Source of the DNA: a virus
Length of the DNA stretch: 64,000 nucleotides
Virus record (IMG/VR): IMGVR_UViG_3300033149_004458
Span: 1-64,000 of that record
Reading direction: 5' to 3' (one strand)
Positions 15,901 through 25,476 of the stretch are shown in pieces. Within the stretch, counting starts at the first letter, position 1; each line of letters starts with the position of its first letter. The translations under genes were made by a program, and so were the position numbers. The notes under the pieces were generated by a model. It saw only the letters and a program-made list of their open reading frames with translations, was not told where the DNA came from and searched no databases.

Positions 15901-16563
15901 TGTTACAAATGGACGTATATCTTTCCAAATGTAACCACTATAGGACATTCTCTCTCTCGGCCACCCAACAGCATACGCGCCAGACATTAGATATACAATA
16001 GCTAGTGGCATAATTGGGTTACCAGACCCCATACACTCAGGGGGCATAACAACTGATGGTATTTCGGCTTCTTGCCCTTGTTGTATCCCAATCTCCCCAG
16101 ACGCAGTAATATATACTACATCATATCTTGAGTGTCTCATTGGACTTGTGATTGTTGGCGAATCTCCACCCTCAAAATCCAAGTATTGTACACCATTGTA
16201 GTGCCAAATTCCACTAGCCACATGCACCCTCATTGCTCTTGGTGTTGTAACTGTTACTTCAAACCACGTTGCAGGTTTATGATGCCAACGGATATGGTTC
16301 AAGTTGTCTACAAGTGAAGAGTGACCACTCATTAAGAAGTGCCCACTTGTCAACATAGTGGCCGCTTCTGTTGTATCATAACAGACTAAAGATTGCGGGA
16401 GCTGTCCTTGTGGTGTTCTCCAGGGGCCACCAGTTCCACCATATGGTCCTTCGTCTCCGCCAAGGATTAGACCGCCACCCTGGACTATTCCGAGCATGGC
16501 GTCGTCTATTTCCCCCTCAACGAAATCAATTAGGGTGTCATTCCAACTATTTTTACGTCCCAT
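12949..16563 (-). CDS. Giant tail fibre/beta-helix adhesin, 1204 aa
   Basis: This is the longest adhesin in the window. The N-terminal about 260 residues anchor the fibre (LIDFVEGEIDDAMLG, then HLRWHH-type segments). Residues about 275-660 carry pectate-lyase-like beta-helix rungs beginning TEYDTIQTAIDYAGAGYVVLIPPGTYDE, a typical phage tailspike entry motif. Gly/Asp-rich repeats and further beta domains follow. The C-terminus has LGDATHRWDVYAGEIN, a motif often found near the ends of tail fibre proteins. The ATG lies 11 bases inside the end of the hub-propeller gene. It probably recognises host polysaccharide. No catalytic Asp/Glu pair can be assigned by eye. Confidence 0.8.
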   Translation of the reverse strand: MGRKNSWNDTLIDFVEGEIDDAMLGIVQGGGLILGGDEGPYGGTGGPWRTPQGQLPQSLVCYDTTEAATMLTSGHFLMSGHSSLVDNLNHIRWHHKPATWFEVTVTTPRAMRVHVASGIWHYNGVQYLDFEGGDSPTITSPMRHSRYDVVYITASGEIGIQQGQEAEIPSVVMPPECMGSGNPIMPLAIVYLMSGAYAVGWPRERMSYSGYIWKDIRPFVTFNPCGSGITCSCVGSGGMSAGAWLEALDGGMTLAFSPDRPALFNPTTNTLTEYDTIQTAIDYAGAGYVVLIPPGTYDENIVLVSDVPVVEIYKGTVDIFCTGGQVAVTIPSSPGDYYINVRSISIEASLNSGAASTGLTAVVCNHTSGTATIIADLYCHNTYTSGDATAIGIRNTSTGKIVYRGQDAEWNIDVQSDGNDWGAYGVRGESTGDIYGEGSIRIQCPNTGCWGYCLQNRNAATWVWNGDFYLNCATDSDVIHTRAGGSLTYHGDITAHSDDHIRGILARDGACEIYICGRMVLTTDNSYAIGLSNTSAGRTSTSNIVYEGNIEVSTANGSARGVDVVGGTCTGTITLLDVDIQSSGTGDSYGVNNEVSGATIKVIGGKIETTSSAGNPYDLRQTAGTLQVFNVQYDTANGTITFLDGNALESLNDYARGSIIRGGASDWEAYAAKADGQILVGDGTDINSVPVSQDVSLDNTGAATVIGIQGRAVGAGAPADGQTYIWNDTASEWQPGAVPASQVEVAEIDTATYDDVQDWLNNVQSAGYISGGTLSAHSDPITAANVGGAGAGSFEVAGDQTAGYEAGDTITVSGSTGNDGDYTVSAGGSSYAGGVTTIPVDEAVTDGTADGNIANGRIDISALTGFLKTTDSEIGETRSFDLAGTTNFAITDAMTNYVFVNYVGGPKFDVTTTRSDIELNRQFPLGQVYRDGTTLRIIQSGIQLPNFQREEHERIMAVRGFERASGGTISEKGNRYLESTAGVFYLGRNRITTTGVDTSGAATFTRHYHSGGVWASDTQSQICATAYQYDNGTDLANIANNRYGVFWVYINYDSDLHVVVGRGSYRLAEAQAVMPPETPPIVSGFSILAAKIIIKQGATNFHAVAGAYDVAFPLVGAIDHNDTGAIQGGAADDYYHVTGAQHTTLSAMAEALTMDGGDVLPVAASGQALGDATHRWDVYAGEINTNILIEDGRDLFRYSFMMGR

Positions 16564-19480
16564 CTTCTATATCATACTCCCCAACAACCACACTAGTGAT
16601 TCTATAAGAATGAGTTAGTCCGGCACTTAACTCATCCCAAAGTTGCCCGGTAAGATTGCTTCTCTGTAGGACATTAGTTCCGCCACTCATCGCTCCCGCG
16701 AAAACACCGCCAGAAAAATCTTCGGCCCCGCAGTTTACATCGAATGGCAAATTAGCCCGTTTCTCCCAAGATTCTGCGTCCTGATTATACCCCCATGCCT
16801 CGCCATCAAGTAAAGCAACATCATCTCCGAAGAATCCTTGTATGAAAGAGCGAACAGTAGATGATTGGGGGAGTCCAGAGCTTATTATCTCCCACGAGTC
16901 TCCAAAATAATTAGAATACGCAACTTTGGCTAAATTTGACCAGTTGCCAAATGTCCAAACTCCTTGCGGGTTAAACCTGTCTATCGCAACGCCGGCCCAG
17001 CCGCCAGGGATACCGTTTTTTGCCTGTGTGGTTATTGCAGACAATGTATCAGAAGTAATTACTAGCCTGGGCATGTCTCTATCTTTTAACGTAGCATATA
17101 TTTCCTTGCCGCTAGGAGTTATTGCCATCGTGTGCGTTTGCCCAGTGTCATAAAGCTCAAGGTATCCTCCTGTTGGGCATACTTTAAATATAAGTCCATA
17201 AGGTAGACAATGGACATATAAATGGTTATCATGGTAAGCAATTCGAGTTACTGTCATTTCAGAGACAACGTTAGAGATATCACAGATTTCAACATATTGT
17301 GTTGCTGTTCTCTTGTATACCTTTGACCCAGCGCCAACATACAGAACCCCATCTGCTGAGACTCCGCACCTGATTGTGTCTGGGCAGATAATAGAGTCAT
17401 TAACCCAAGAGCCGCCAACACGTTTTAATAGTGTTGTAGATGCATGTGCTAAATATAGTGTATTATTATGGGTTATGAATCCACCAGCTCTATCAACGGC
17501 TGCATTTGTCTCTTCTATCCAGTTAGCATAGGTTTCTCCCCAGATTGCTCCAGGGACATCGGTAAAGTTTACAAACCTCAAAACTCTGTTTGGACCAGCT
17601 TGCATAAACAGATTTCCACCAAAAGAATGTAGGTGATAAGCTTGTGTGTAGCCCAAATTGGTATCTCCAGTCCAGTTAGAACATATGTGGTAACCATTCT
17701 CTACAAATGTACCATTTTGAGTGTATTGTGTTATGCTGTATGTTATGGGGCTTCCAGAAAAAGAGCTTGACAGTATCCAAATATATCCATTATGCGAACA
17801 GATGTCACCATTGGGATCGCGCTGTCCACTCCCCCCAGGGAGCAGGTGCCTAAAATATGATTCGTCGGCCTCTATCCATGTTGAACCGGTCCAAATCTGT
17901 GGTCTTTTATTAGCTGATGGCGTGCACCAAACACCAATATCACCAGTACATACACAGTACCCTAAGGTTGCACTTAGGTTTGGATTACTTGGTTGGTCCA
18001 CCCAAACCCCAAGTTGTCTTTCTTTTGCTCTGCTAGTGTATAAATTCCCTAAAAATGTAGCAAATCTATTACCTTTGGATGACACCCCCCAAACACCTGT
18101 TTCCCAGGCATATTCTGGTGTAATTTGTTTATATGTCCATGTGCTTCCCTTGTTGTCTGTTTTAGCGATCCATGGGACATCTTCTGATGTATAAGGGTCT
18201 ACTGTTTTACAAAGTACATATAGGATGTTTTTGTTTGTTGGGTCTGGAGCCAGGGCATATGGTGTTGGTGGACCATGTCCTGGAGTTGGTTCTGGCATTG
18301 TTTTCCCAACCCAAAGGTCCCCAGAATTCTCGGTTAGGTATAGCCCTCCAGCAGTGGCAACCCAGAGCATGTCTTGGTCTGCCGCCATTTTCATATCATA
18401 TACTGTTTTTGCGTTCCCAGAGAGGCCATTATTTATTTCAGACCATTGAACAGAGTAGCCATCCCATGGCGACCGCCAAACACCGCCCCCAAGTGTACTA
18501 CAGAACAAATACGGCAAATAGGTTGGTTCTGTATCCCAACCCCAAAAGTGCCTGCATTTTTCGTCCAAAGTCAATTCCATGGTATATCCATCTGCATCAT
18601 AAGTTGCGGTCAAACTAGTTAAAACACAATTTGTTTTATGGTATCCTGTGTGACGGTCATGGAAGTCTATGATTTGACCAATCCAATAATTGGGGTTTGC
18701 TACGACTTCTACTACCTTTACATCTAATGGATTAGCAAATTCTGCTAACATCTTATCAGCTAAAGCATAGGCTGTCGCAGGAAGATGTATTTGCCCTGTT
18801 CCTACTGCTGCCGTTCTAACCTCCCCTGGCAACAAATATGGATTATCACCACCATATCTTACCGCAGAAAATCCATTTCCAAAGACAACTATTCTATTTC
18901 TAATATAACTGTCATTTATGCTTCTGCTGTACTCGATGTATTCGTCTATGCTGTAGTCAGCGGGGGTATTTCTACTTATTTGCACTACCCAAACTTTGCC
19001 ATCGCTATCTGCGTAGATTTGGTATGGCGTCATCTTAAGAATACCAAAAATTGCCTCCAGGCATGATGTGTGGTCCCAACCATATCCTGGGAATATGCTT
19101 GCTCCTTCACGGACATTATAGCCCCAATTGGTAATTCCAGCCATTCTTAAAAATCTACCAATCCAAGCAATTGCCTGCTCGCCGTTTGAAATATGTGGTC
19201 CTATAAACCAATAGTCACGAGCAAGGATCAATGGGTCATAACAAGTTATTTCTTTTTTTACTGGTAGTCTGCCTTTTGCAAATGTATAAGTGTAACCAGT
19301 GAACACTTTAGTTCCATTCTCGTAGAATTCCATTTGCTCATATGGTTGAATGTCCCGTGGAAGATTCGGCGACAAGGTAATACTCATTCTACCAATTGGG
19401 TTGCATATAGAGAGTTCTCTGAGACTATCTACTACATAATTTGTGAAATCCTGACCGTCGATTATAAGCTGTACTGCCAT
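16553..19480 (-). CDS. Baseplate hub domain fused to beta-propeller, 975 aa
   Basis: Residues about 1-320 match the fold pattern of phage tail hub proteins (gp27/gpD-like): an N-terminal FTNYVVDSLRELSI strand set, ITCYDPLILARDYW, then a long IRNRIVVFGNGF region and VLTSLTATYDADGYTMELTLD. They are similar in order to the separate hub protein at 19482. From about residue 325 the chain becomes a WD/BNR-like propeller, with repeats such as WVATAGGLYLTENSGDLW and LYVGAGSKVYKR spaced about 45 residues apart. The hub part should sit at the tail tip ring; the propeller probably binds a surface ligand. Hub-propeller fusion is unusual. It overlaps the giant fibre gene by 11 bases. Confidence 0.75.
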   Translation of the reverse strand: MAVQLIIDGQDFTNYVVDSLRELSICNPIGRMSITLSPNLPRDIQPYEQMEFYENGTKVFTGYTYTFAKGRLPVKKEITCYDPLILARDYWFIGPHISNGEQAIAWIGRFLRMAGITNWGYNVREGASIFPGYGWDHTSCLEAIFGILKMTPYQIYADSDGKVWVVQISRNTPADYSIDEYIEYSRSINDSYIRNRIVVFGNGFSAVRYGGDNPYLLPGEVRTAAVGTGQIHLPATAYALADKMLAEFANPLDVKVVEVVANPNYWIGQIIDFHDRHTGYHKTNCVLTSLTATYDADGYTMELTLDEKCRHFWGWDTEPTYLPYLFCSTLGGGVWRSPWDGYSVQWSEINNGLSGNAKTVYDMKMAADQDMLWVATAGGLYLTENSGDLWVGKTMPEPTPGHGPPTPYALAPDPTNKNILYVLCKTVDPYTSEDVPWIAKTDNKGSTWTYKQITPEYAWETGVWGVSSKGNRFATFLGNLYTSRAKERQLGVWVDQPSNPNLSATLGYCVCTGDIGVWCTPSANKRPQIWTGSTWIEADESYFRHLLPGGSGQRDPNGDICSHNGYIWILSSSFSGSPITYSITQYTQNGTFVENGYHICSNWTGDTNLGYTQAYHLHSFGGNLFMQAGPNRVLRFVNFTDVPGAIWGETYANWIEETNAAVDRAGGFITHNNTLYLAHASTTLLKRVGGSWVNDSIICPDTIRCGVSADGVLYVGAGSKVYKRTATQYVEICDISNVVSEMTVTRIAYHDNHLYVHCLPYGLIFKVCPTGGYLELYDTGQTHTMAITPSGKEIYATLKDRDMPRLVITSDTLSAITTQAKNGIPGGWAGVAIDRFNPQGVWTFGNWSNLAKVAYSNYFGDSWEIISSGLPQSSTVRSFIQGFFGDDVALLDGEAWGYNQDAESWEKRANLPFDVNCGAEDFSGGVFAGAMSGGTNVLQRSNLTGQLWDELSAGLTHSYRITSVVVGEYDIEDGT

Positions 19481-19481
19481 C

Positions 19482-20468
19482 TTACCTACTCAAAGACATT
19501 GAAATTTTATAGCCATTGTCATCTAAGCGGTGGGTAACATCGTATACAAACCATTTGTCGTTGGACATCCCAATAAATGGCTCTGTGATACCAACGATAT
19601 CACGACAGCGAACTCTTGGGTCTCCTTCAGCCTCTACTCGCAACGTTTCCGTTAACTTATTATACAGATTTAGGTTGTATGAGGCAGAAGCATCTGCCAT
19701 CTTTTGTGTCTCAATAAGCTCGCTGGACACAATTGCTGTTTTATAAAAGTTTGGTGGTAAATAAGGACTACTTGTTTTTACTTCAGCATGAATTTTATCC
19801 TTGCCAAAAACAACAACTCTGTTTCTTAGTTCTTCTGTACTATATTCATAGTCAACCAGTATTATGTTGCCCCCTGTTCCAACATTAAATGAGTGCTCAA
19901 TCGGGTCGCCGGCTTCGGGGTAAGGAAATACTCGATCAAAGTAGACCGTTCCTCCCTCTGCCCAACAGTTATAAGCCAAAATATGACAAATTGTCCTCAC
20001 GGCATCCCACACCGACATGAGGTTGAACTCTGCATCATTGTTGACACCAAAAGTAAAACCAACATGTGCGCCGTTATAATTGGTTATTCCTGCCTCATGT
20101 AAAAGGTCTCTAACTAGATTCTCTGCTTGAATGTTTTTTCTGCTCCACGGGTTGTCTAGGTCCTCACTTACCAGCCAGTATTCCAAGGCAAGCTTCAATA
20201 TGTCTCTTCCTGTTACGATGTAGGTCCCTGGCAATCTGGTATATGTTATATCGTCTACATACCCAATAAATATAACTTCATGGTTATCTGGGTAGCCAAT
20301 ATCAATATTGATTACTTGGTTTAAGTTAATCCCACTCACATCTGAGAGTTCTATTGAGCATCTTGCGGCAACCTGCTTATAGCTTTCTGAAACATCAACA
20401 GAGATGAGGCTATCATTTCGTGGGACGCCACCAATTGTAATATTTCTATACAATTGCCTTGCAGTCAT
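19482..20468 (-). CDS. Baseplate hub (gp27/gpD-like) tail protein, 328 aa
   Basis: The domain order matches tail hub proteins: an initial beta barrel (YRNITIGGVPRNDSLISVDV, INIDIGYPDN, IFIGYVDDI), a TGRDILKLALEYW linker, an alpha/beta middle (ENLVRDLLHEAGI), and a final barrel ending VYDVTHRLDDNGYKISMSLS. It would form the trimeric hub below the distal tail protein and close the tube. The N-terminal part of the 975-aa protein just downstream has the same layout, including NRVVVFGK versus NRIVVFGN, so the two are probably paralogues. The start ATG overlaps the upstream TAA by one base. Confidence 0.75.
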   Translation of the reverse strand: MTARQLYRNITIGGVPRNDSLISVDVSESYKQVAARCSIELSDVSGINLNQVINIDIGYPDNHEVIFIGYVDDITYTRLPGTYIVTGRDILKLALEYWLVSEDLDNPWSRKNIQAENLVRDLLHEAGITNYNGAHVGFTFGVNNDAEFNLMSVWDAVRTICHILAYNCWAEGGTVYFDRVFPYPEAGDPIEHSFNVGTGGNIILVDYEYSTEELRNRVVVFGKDKIHAEVKTSSPYLPPNFYKTAIVSSELIETQKMADASASYNLNLYNKLTETLRVEAEGDPRVRCRDIVGITEPFIGMSNDKWFVYDVTHRLDDNGYKISMSLSR

Positions 20469-20827
20469 TATGGCCCATCCTTAATACATTCTATTGTCAC
20501 TCTATAAACAGGGTTGGGGTGGTTAATTGCCTGCAACCTATCTGCGCTGATACTTTTGATTGTAACATTGCCAGCACTGCCGTGGTCTGTACATAATTCT
20601 ACACCAGAGCAGACATCAGCTAGTGGTAAAATATTGTTTTCGTAACCACTGACGACCACAAATGTAAGATTCCTGGTGTAGCTAGGTCTTCCCGCACAAT
20701 GGATAATCGTCTCATTAGAATCTAATACATTGATTTCCCCACGACGCGGCTGCACTTTCCAACCAGAATCTTTTTCTACATATATTCTAACACCACCAAG
20801 ATACCATTTTCCAGATTTACATGTCAT
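20468..20827 (-). CDS. Tail tip/distal tail-like protein, 119 aa
   Basis: This small beta-rich protein contains WYLGGVRIYVEKDSGWK near the start, LTFVVVSGYEN in the middle and VYRVTIECI at the end. Its position between the tape measure and the hub protein is where siphophages encode the distal tail protein or an adaptor. It is too short for a canonical Dit with a galectin domain, so it may be a reduced adaptor. The stop overlaps the hub start. Moderate confidence in a tail role, low in the exact subunit. Confidence 0.6.
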   Translation of the reverse strand: MTCKSGKWYLGGVRIYVEKDSGWKVQPRRGEINVLDSNETIIHCAGRPSYTRNLTFVVVSGYENNILPLADVCSGVELCTDHGSAGNVTIKSISADRLQAINHPNPVYRVTIECIKDGP

Positions 20828-20829
20828 AA

Positions 20830-23800
20830 TTACCTAGGCCCTCCAGCGGGTGTAGAAGTTCTTGCCCGCAATAATGTGCTTAGGGCTTTCTCCAGGATTC
20901 TATTAACATAGCTTGCAATTATAGTCCCGTCCAACATAATTGTATTAGTAATATTAAAGGTGCCCTCAATTGGAGGGATCTCCACCTCTACTGTTTGAGC
21001 TTGCGGTTGAGCATAAAAATTAGGAAAGGTCGTCATTAGGACCGAACCAACTTGAGTAACTATATCTAAATAGTTTTTATTTGGAAAAGTTGTTTGTAGA
21101 ACTGCGCCAGGTGTGCGTATGTCATCTACAATTCTTACGGGAACAGCTTCGCCGTGCGGCCCAACAGAAACATATGGAGTATGTTGGGCGAAAGCGGTTG
21201 CACCGATATACCCTTCCGAAATTGCCATCATAATATCCTGTGCTGTTGCAAACCACTCACCAGCTTTCATGGCCTGCATATATTGATCGGCCCACTCAGT
21301 GGGAGTTGTTGGACCCGTCCAAGCCTCTGTTTTACTAATTGGAGCCAATTCCTCTAGCTTTTCAAACCACTGTCTTAATTCTAAGATAAACTCCTCTTCT
21401 GTTTGGTCTTTGTCCCAAACCGGGATGCCCAACTCAAGCATCTGTTGCATCTGTTGTGTCATTCTACTGGTACTATCTGCCGTAACTTGAGTTGGCGGTA
21501 ATAGCTCTGGCAATCCAGGCACACCGCCCTGTTGTTTCTGGTAAAAAAGTGAGGTTAGTGGCACCCAAAAGGTAGCACCAGCAGGAATATTCCACTGACC
21601 TTCAAGTTGTTTTTCTTCTATTTCTTTAATATCTTGAAGAGCGAACAACATTGCTTGATTTGTAGAGTAAATTTGTTGCCAGACGTTGTTCGGGCCAAGA
21701 ATAAGATTAAATGTTTTGCCCTCTGCCTTTAGATACTGCTGTGCGGTCATTCCTTGCAATCTTGCAAGGTATTCAACCCAATACCTACTTCTTGCAGCAA
21801 TTTCTCCCATCTTGCTTGGGTCAACATCACGCAAACGCATGATTTCCATGCCCTCTTCACGAGATTGTTTGAGCTCATCAAATTTAGCTTTTTGGGCACT
21901 TACAAATTGCTGCATTAGCCCATCAACGTATTGAAAACTATCATCGTTGTACATTACCCAACGATCCAAATCATCAAATGCCGAATCTGGAATACCCAAT
22001 TCTTGAGCGAATTGTTCTTGCATGGTCCGAGCGGCGTTTAGGATTTGCTGCATTTCTTCGGCAGTATATTCTGAGAAATCGGTAAACCCCGGTATATCAA
22101 ATATTTCTCTTAAATTTGCTGCGCTAATAGCGCCAAGTGTTCTACCAAATTCTTCAATTCCAGCATTAAGTTCTTCTATACCAACCGTCCCATCAAGAGC
22201 GGCCTGTTTTAGCCTCATAAGGTCAGTTGCCATTTGTGAGATAAACTCTATATCTGCTCTATCCCACTCTGCCATTTCATCCACTAAATCTTGCAACTGC
22301 GGAACTATACTCCCCAGTGTTTCTCCATGTTTCTCCCAAACAGCTGTGGCCGCAAAAGTTATTTCTGTCAAAGAATCTTGCACAGCGGCTATTTGCTCGT
22401 AACCAGCAGCCAGCTCATTAAGAGTTTCTATATCTCCAGCCTCAAAACCAACTAAGAATTCTTTACGCTTTCTTTGTAGAACTTTCTCTAGACCGGGGTA
22501 GATACCTTTTTGTCTAGAAAGTATCTCTGCCATCGCGGGCGTGGTGCCAGGGCCATATTCTTCTTCAACTTGTCTTTGCTTATCTAACTCAACAAGTTGT
22601 TCCAAAAGCTCTTCCACACGTTCCATTGCTCTTGGTGTAGGCCTGCCTTTCCACGCCTCTTCGCCACGAGCCACTCTTTCAGCTAATCTGGTAATTAACT
22701 CTTCATCAGTTAGCTCTCTGGCTTCTGGACGCCAGAGTCTTTCCATTGTCATGGCAAGCTGCCCAGGGAAACCCTTGCCCACAGCCCAAAATTGTAGCTC
22801 AGATAGAATTTGTTCTCTTGTTAATGCTTCTGCTTCAGGGGCCGGTGCCAACCCCAATGCCTGAGCTATAAATGGAGCTGATTCCTCGATTGCTTGTGCC
22901 GCTGCTTGTCCAATAAAGGCCCCAGCCATAGCTCCAACTGGCCCGCCAAGGGTAGCCCCAATTGCTGTACCAATACCAGCACCAGCGCCCTGTATCCAAC
23001 TTCCAGAGGCCAATCCAGTAGCAAGACCAGCAATACCACCATAAGCAAGCCCAGGGCCGAATGTTTTTAACCCATAACCTGCCATGCTTGTAAGGGGTTG
23101 CCCTAATGCCGCACCGCGTTCTTCCAAACGGCCACCCGCAAACAACATTCTCTCTGGTAAACCAATTCTGGCACCAATACCCATAGAAGTTAGGGCCGCC
23201 AGAATAGCTGTTGTTCCGGTTCCAGCAAAGGAGGTAAATTTGTTAAACAGCCCTATTAATCCAGTCAATGCATCAGTTAGCTTAGTAAGTAGTGATAAAA
23301 TACCACCCTCTTCACCAAGTACATATGACATTTTTGTAAATGCATTGTTTAGCTCTGTCGTAGCCTGTTTTAGGGTTCTGCTTTTTATAGCCAGGGCGTC
23401 CTCAAGGTTGCCCTGAGCGTTCATGCTCACATTTACAACTTCTTGAATTCTGTGTCTCTGGCGCAAAAAGCTTACATAGTCTGCCTGTCTCCTCGCTCCC
23501 TGGGCACCAAGAGCAGCGGCGATTTCTGCCATATCGCGCTCGCCAAGAACATTTCTGTCTAATAGAGCGCCAATGTCATCAAGAATGTCTGCCATGCTTC
23601 GGTAGTTATCATTTATGTCTTTAACAATAATACCATGCTGTTCCAGAGTTTTTTGTGTTGAGGGGGTTTGAATAGCAGCAAACATAGCACGAACAGCATT
23701 TGCTCCCTCAGTAGCAGACTTATTTGTAACCTCAGCCATCACTGCAATGTAAGCGTTAAGTTGGTCCTGGCTAACCCCAGCCATTTCTGCCGCAGCCGCT

Positions 23801-25191
23801 GTAATAGAATAGGCTTTGCCGAGGTCAACCATTGTAACTTTGGCCTCTTTAGATACAGCAAGCCATTTCTCCATAAGCTGTTCGCCCTCTGTGATAGAGT
23901 ATCCCATTTGCTTTAATGAGCTTACAAGAATATCAGTGGCTTGGTTCATATCTATACCAGTTAGCCTGGCATAAGCCATGGCGTCCCCAAGTAATACGAA
24001 CGCATCTGCTGCACGCTCTGCCTCTACAGACCCCCCGGTTGCTCGCATGGCTCCAATTACAGCTTCCATAGAATCGGTTACGCTAACACCGAAATCAGAA
24101 GCCATCTTTGCCACCTCAGTGAAATAACCAGAGATGGAAGACATACCCTCGCCTGTAACGATTGCAAGGTCTGTAACACTTTCTTGTAGTACAGATATAT
24201 TAGCAAATACATCTTGCATACGTCTGTATGCGCCAAAAACCACCTCTACAGCAATACCCCACTCGGTTACTTTGCCAATATTGCGTAGAATCATCTGTTC
24301 AAAACTCTTGAACCGAGTTGTCGTGTCACCTAATTCCCGACCAAACCTATCAAAGGTGAAAGTTGCAGTTCTTACAACTCTGTTGCCATCTACCATTCTG
24401 AACGTGAACTGCTTGACTCCAGTAGCGGCAGATTCACTTGCGGCATGCAAATCTTGCATGCTTAACCCCATACCGCGCAGTCTGTTTCTAAATTCATCGA
24501 GCCGCTTTTGTGTGCCAAGAAGTTTCTCTAAGGTTGCTGCGGGGGTTGATTCTGGTAAAATTTCTCCGGTTGTCGGGGACACACGTTTTGTGGCCTCTGT
24601 CACAGCCTTAATTCCAGGAGCTAACTCATTTACAAGTCTTGCCTGGACTGTGAGTGCTTCGTTTGTTAGGTCTAGACTTATTTTGGTCTTGTCTAATGTA
24701 AAACCAAGACTCTCATATTCATTTTTAATGTCCTGAACAGCAGAAGCAAGCGCCAAAGGCAAGGTTTTTACTTTGGGACCACCCATAAAAGCCTGAAGCT
24801 CTTCTAATGTTCCAGAGATCGGCATTGGTGGCGCTTGTATCTGCCCACCAGCCGGAATCTGTAACCCAAGTCCGCCCAGTCTATAGCGACGTTGTGCCTG
24901 TGACAATTGGCCTATTTGCTGAGCAGCGTTGGCGGCTCGATACGCAATCTGTTGGAACACACCGCCCATCTGGTCCAAATCACTGATATATTGGCGAAGC
25001 TGGGTTATTTGTTCTCTAGAGATGCCAACAGAGAACGTTGAAACCTGCCCAGTGGGTCTACTTTGTGTGACAATCAGATTTTCTACAGCCCTGGCAAGGT
25101 CTTGGAGCTGCTGTTTGCCTGTCCTTGAAGCGCCAGACAATTCGCGTATCCAATGTACCAGGTCTCTAATTTGTTGAACAGATGTTGGCAT
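20830..25191 (-). CDS. Tail tape measure protein, 1453 aa
   Basis: Length, position after the chaperones and the TP901-type tail region identify it. The N-terminus is coiled coil. Residues about 320-600 carry the conserved block (VTDSMEAVIGAMRATGG, DILVSSLKQMGYSITEGEQ, GAQGARRQADYVSFLRQ) typical of the PhageMin_Tail/TP901 family. A Gly/Ala-rich hydrophobic stretch at about 715-775 (GLKTFGPGLAYGGIAGLATG) would cross the host membrane during DNA ejection. The remainder is helical. It sets tail length; 1453 residues predict a tail of roughly 200 nm by the usual 1.5 angstrom per residue rule. No lysozyme or peptidase domain is evident. Confidence 0.92.
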   Translation of the reverse strand: MPTSVQQIRDLVHWIRELSGASRTGKQQLQDLARAVENLIVTQSRPTGQVSTFSVGISREQITQLRQYISDLDQMGGVFQQIAYRAANAAQQIGQLSQAQRRYRLGGLGLQIPAGGQIQAPPMPISGTLEELQAFMGGPKVKTLPLALASAVQDIKNEYESLGFTLDKTKISLDLTNEALTVQARLVNELAPGIKAVTEATKRVSPTTGEILPESTPAATLEKLLGTQKRLDEFRNRLRGMGLSMQDLHAASESAATGVKQFTFRMVDGNRVVRTATFTFDRFGRELGDTTTRFKSFEQMILRNIGKVTEWGIAVEVVFGAYRRMQDVFANISVLQESVTDLAIVTGEGMSSISGYFTEVAKMASDFGVSVTDSMEAVIGAMRATGGSVEAERAADAFVLLGDAMAYARLTGIDMNQATDILVSSLKQMGYSITEGEQLMEKWLAVSKEAKVTMVDLGKAYSITAAAAEMAGVSQDQLNAYIAVMAEVTNKSATEGANAVRAMFAAIQTPSTQKTLEQHGIIVKDINDNYRSMADILDDIGALLDRNVLGERDMAEIAAALGAQGARRQADYVSFLRQRHRIQEVVNVSMNAQGNLEDALAIKSRTLKQATTELNNAFTKMSYVLGEEGGILSLLTKLTDALTGLIGLFNKFTSFAGTGTTAILAALTSMGIGARIGLPERMLFAGGRLEERGAALGQPLTSMAGYGLKTFGPGLAYGGIAGLATGLASGSWIQGAGAGIGTAIGATLGGPVGAMAGAFIGQAAAQAIEESAPFIAQALGLAPAPEAEALTREQILSELQFWAVGKGFPGQLAMTMERLWRPEARELTDEELITRLAERVARGEEAWKGRPTPRAMERVEELLEQLVELDKQRQVEEEYGPGTTPAMAEILSRQKGIYPGLEKVLQRKRKEFLVGFEAGDIETLNELAAGYEQIAAVQDSLTEITFAATAVWEKHGETLGSIVPQLQDLVDEMAEWDRADIEFISQMATDLMRLKQAALDGTVGIEELNAGIEEFGRTLGAISAANLREIFDIPGFTDFSEYTAEEMQQILNAARTMQEQFAQELGIPDSAFDDLDRWVMYNDDSFQYVDGLMQQFVSAQKAKFDELKQSREEGMEIMRLRDVDPSKMGEIAARSRYWVEYLARLQGMTAQQYLKAEGKTFNLILGPNNVWQQIYSTNQAMLFALQDIKEIEEKQLEGQWNIPAGATFWVPLTSLFYQKQQGGVPGLPELLPPTQVTADSTSRMTQQMQQMLELGIPVWDKDQTEEEFILELRQWFEKLEELAPISKTEAWTGPTTPTEWADQYMQAMKAGEWFATAQDIMMAISEGYIGATAFAQHTPYVSVGPHGEAVPVRIVDDIRTPGAVLQTTFPNKNYLDIVTQVGSVLMTTFPNFYAQPQAQTVEVEIPPIEGTFNITNTIMLDGTIIASYVNRILEKALSTLLRARTSTPAGGPR

Positions 25192-25194
25192 ATT

Positions 25195-25476
25195 TTATCC
25201 TTCTATGTCTGAGATAACAAGTTCCACAGAATTAGGTTTGCTGAAATCAAATACATCATCAAACCAAGTTTCAAGTCTCTCTGGATCATCCCAGATTTCT
25301 TCTGGTGGTCGTTTGTCTTTGGGCAATTCCATATATGAATCTATTTGCATTTGCCTTTTTATACAGAAATTAACTGTGTGTGGATAGCTGCTTGGGTCGG
25401 TTAGTGACGGATGCAATGGCAAACTCAAACTCTTAGCAACGAGCCAAATAGTCCTGAGCTCGTTGCTTTTAGCTAG
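25195..25476 (-). CDS. Frameshifted C-terminal extension of the tail assembly chaperone (gpT-like part)
   Basis: This frame is reached by a -1 ribosomal slip from the gene at 25473-26192. It adds 93 residues, giving a fusion of about 332 residues. It has no ATG with a ribosome binding site; the first internal possible start is a TTG at 25428. The extension begins with Leu-Ala-Lys-Ser-Asn and ends in an acidic segment with PEEIWDDPERLETWFDDVF. As in lambda gpGT, the extension probably recruits the tail tube subunit to the tape measure bound by the shorter form. It stops four bases before the tape measure ATG. Confidence 0.85.
   Translation of the reverse strand, partial: LAKSNELRTIWLVAKSLSLPLHPSLTDPSSYPHTVNFCIKRQMQIDSYMELPKDKRPPEEIWDDPERLETWFDDVFDFSKPNSVELVISDIEG

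Noticed and set aside
25195-25428. Independent 77-aa gene starting with TTG
   Set aside because: The frame is better explained as the -1 frameshift extension; the TTG has no ribosome binding site.
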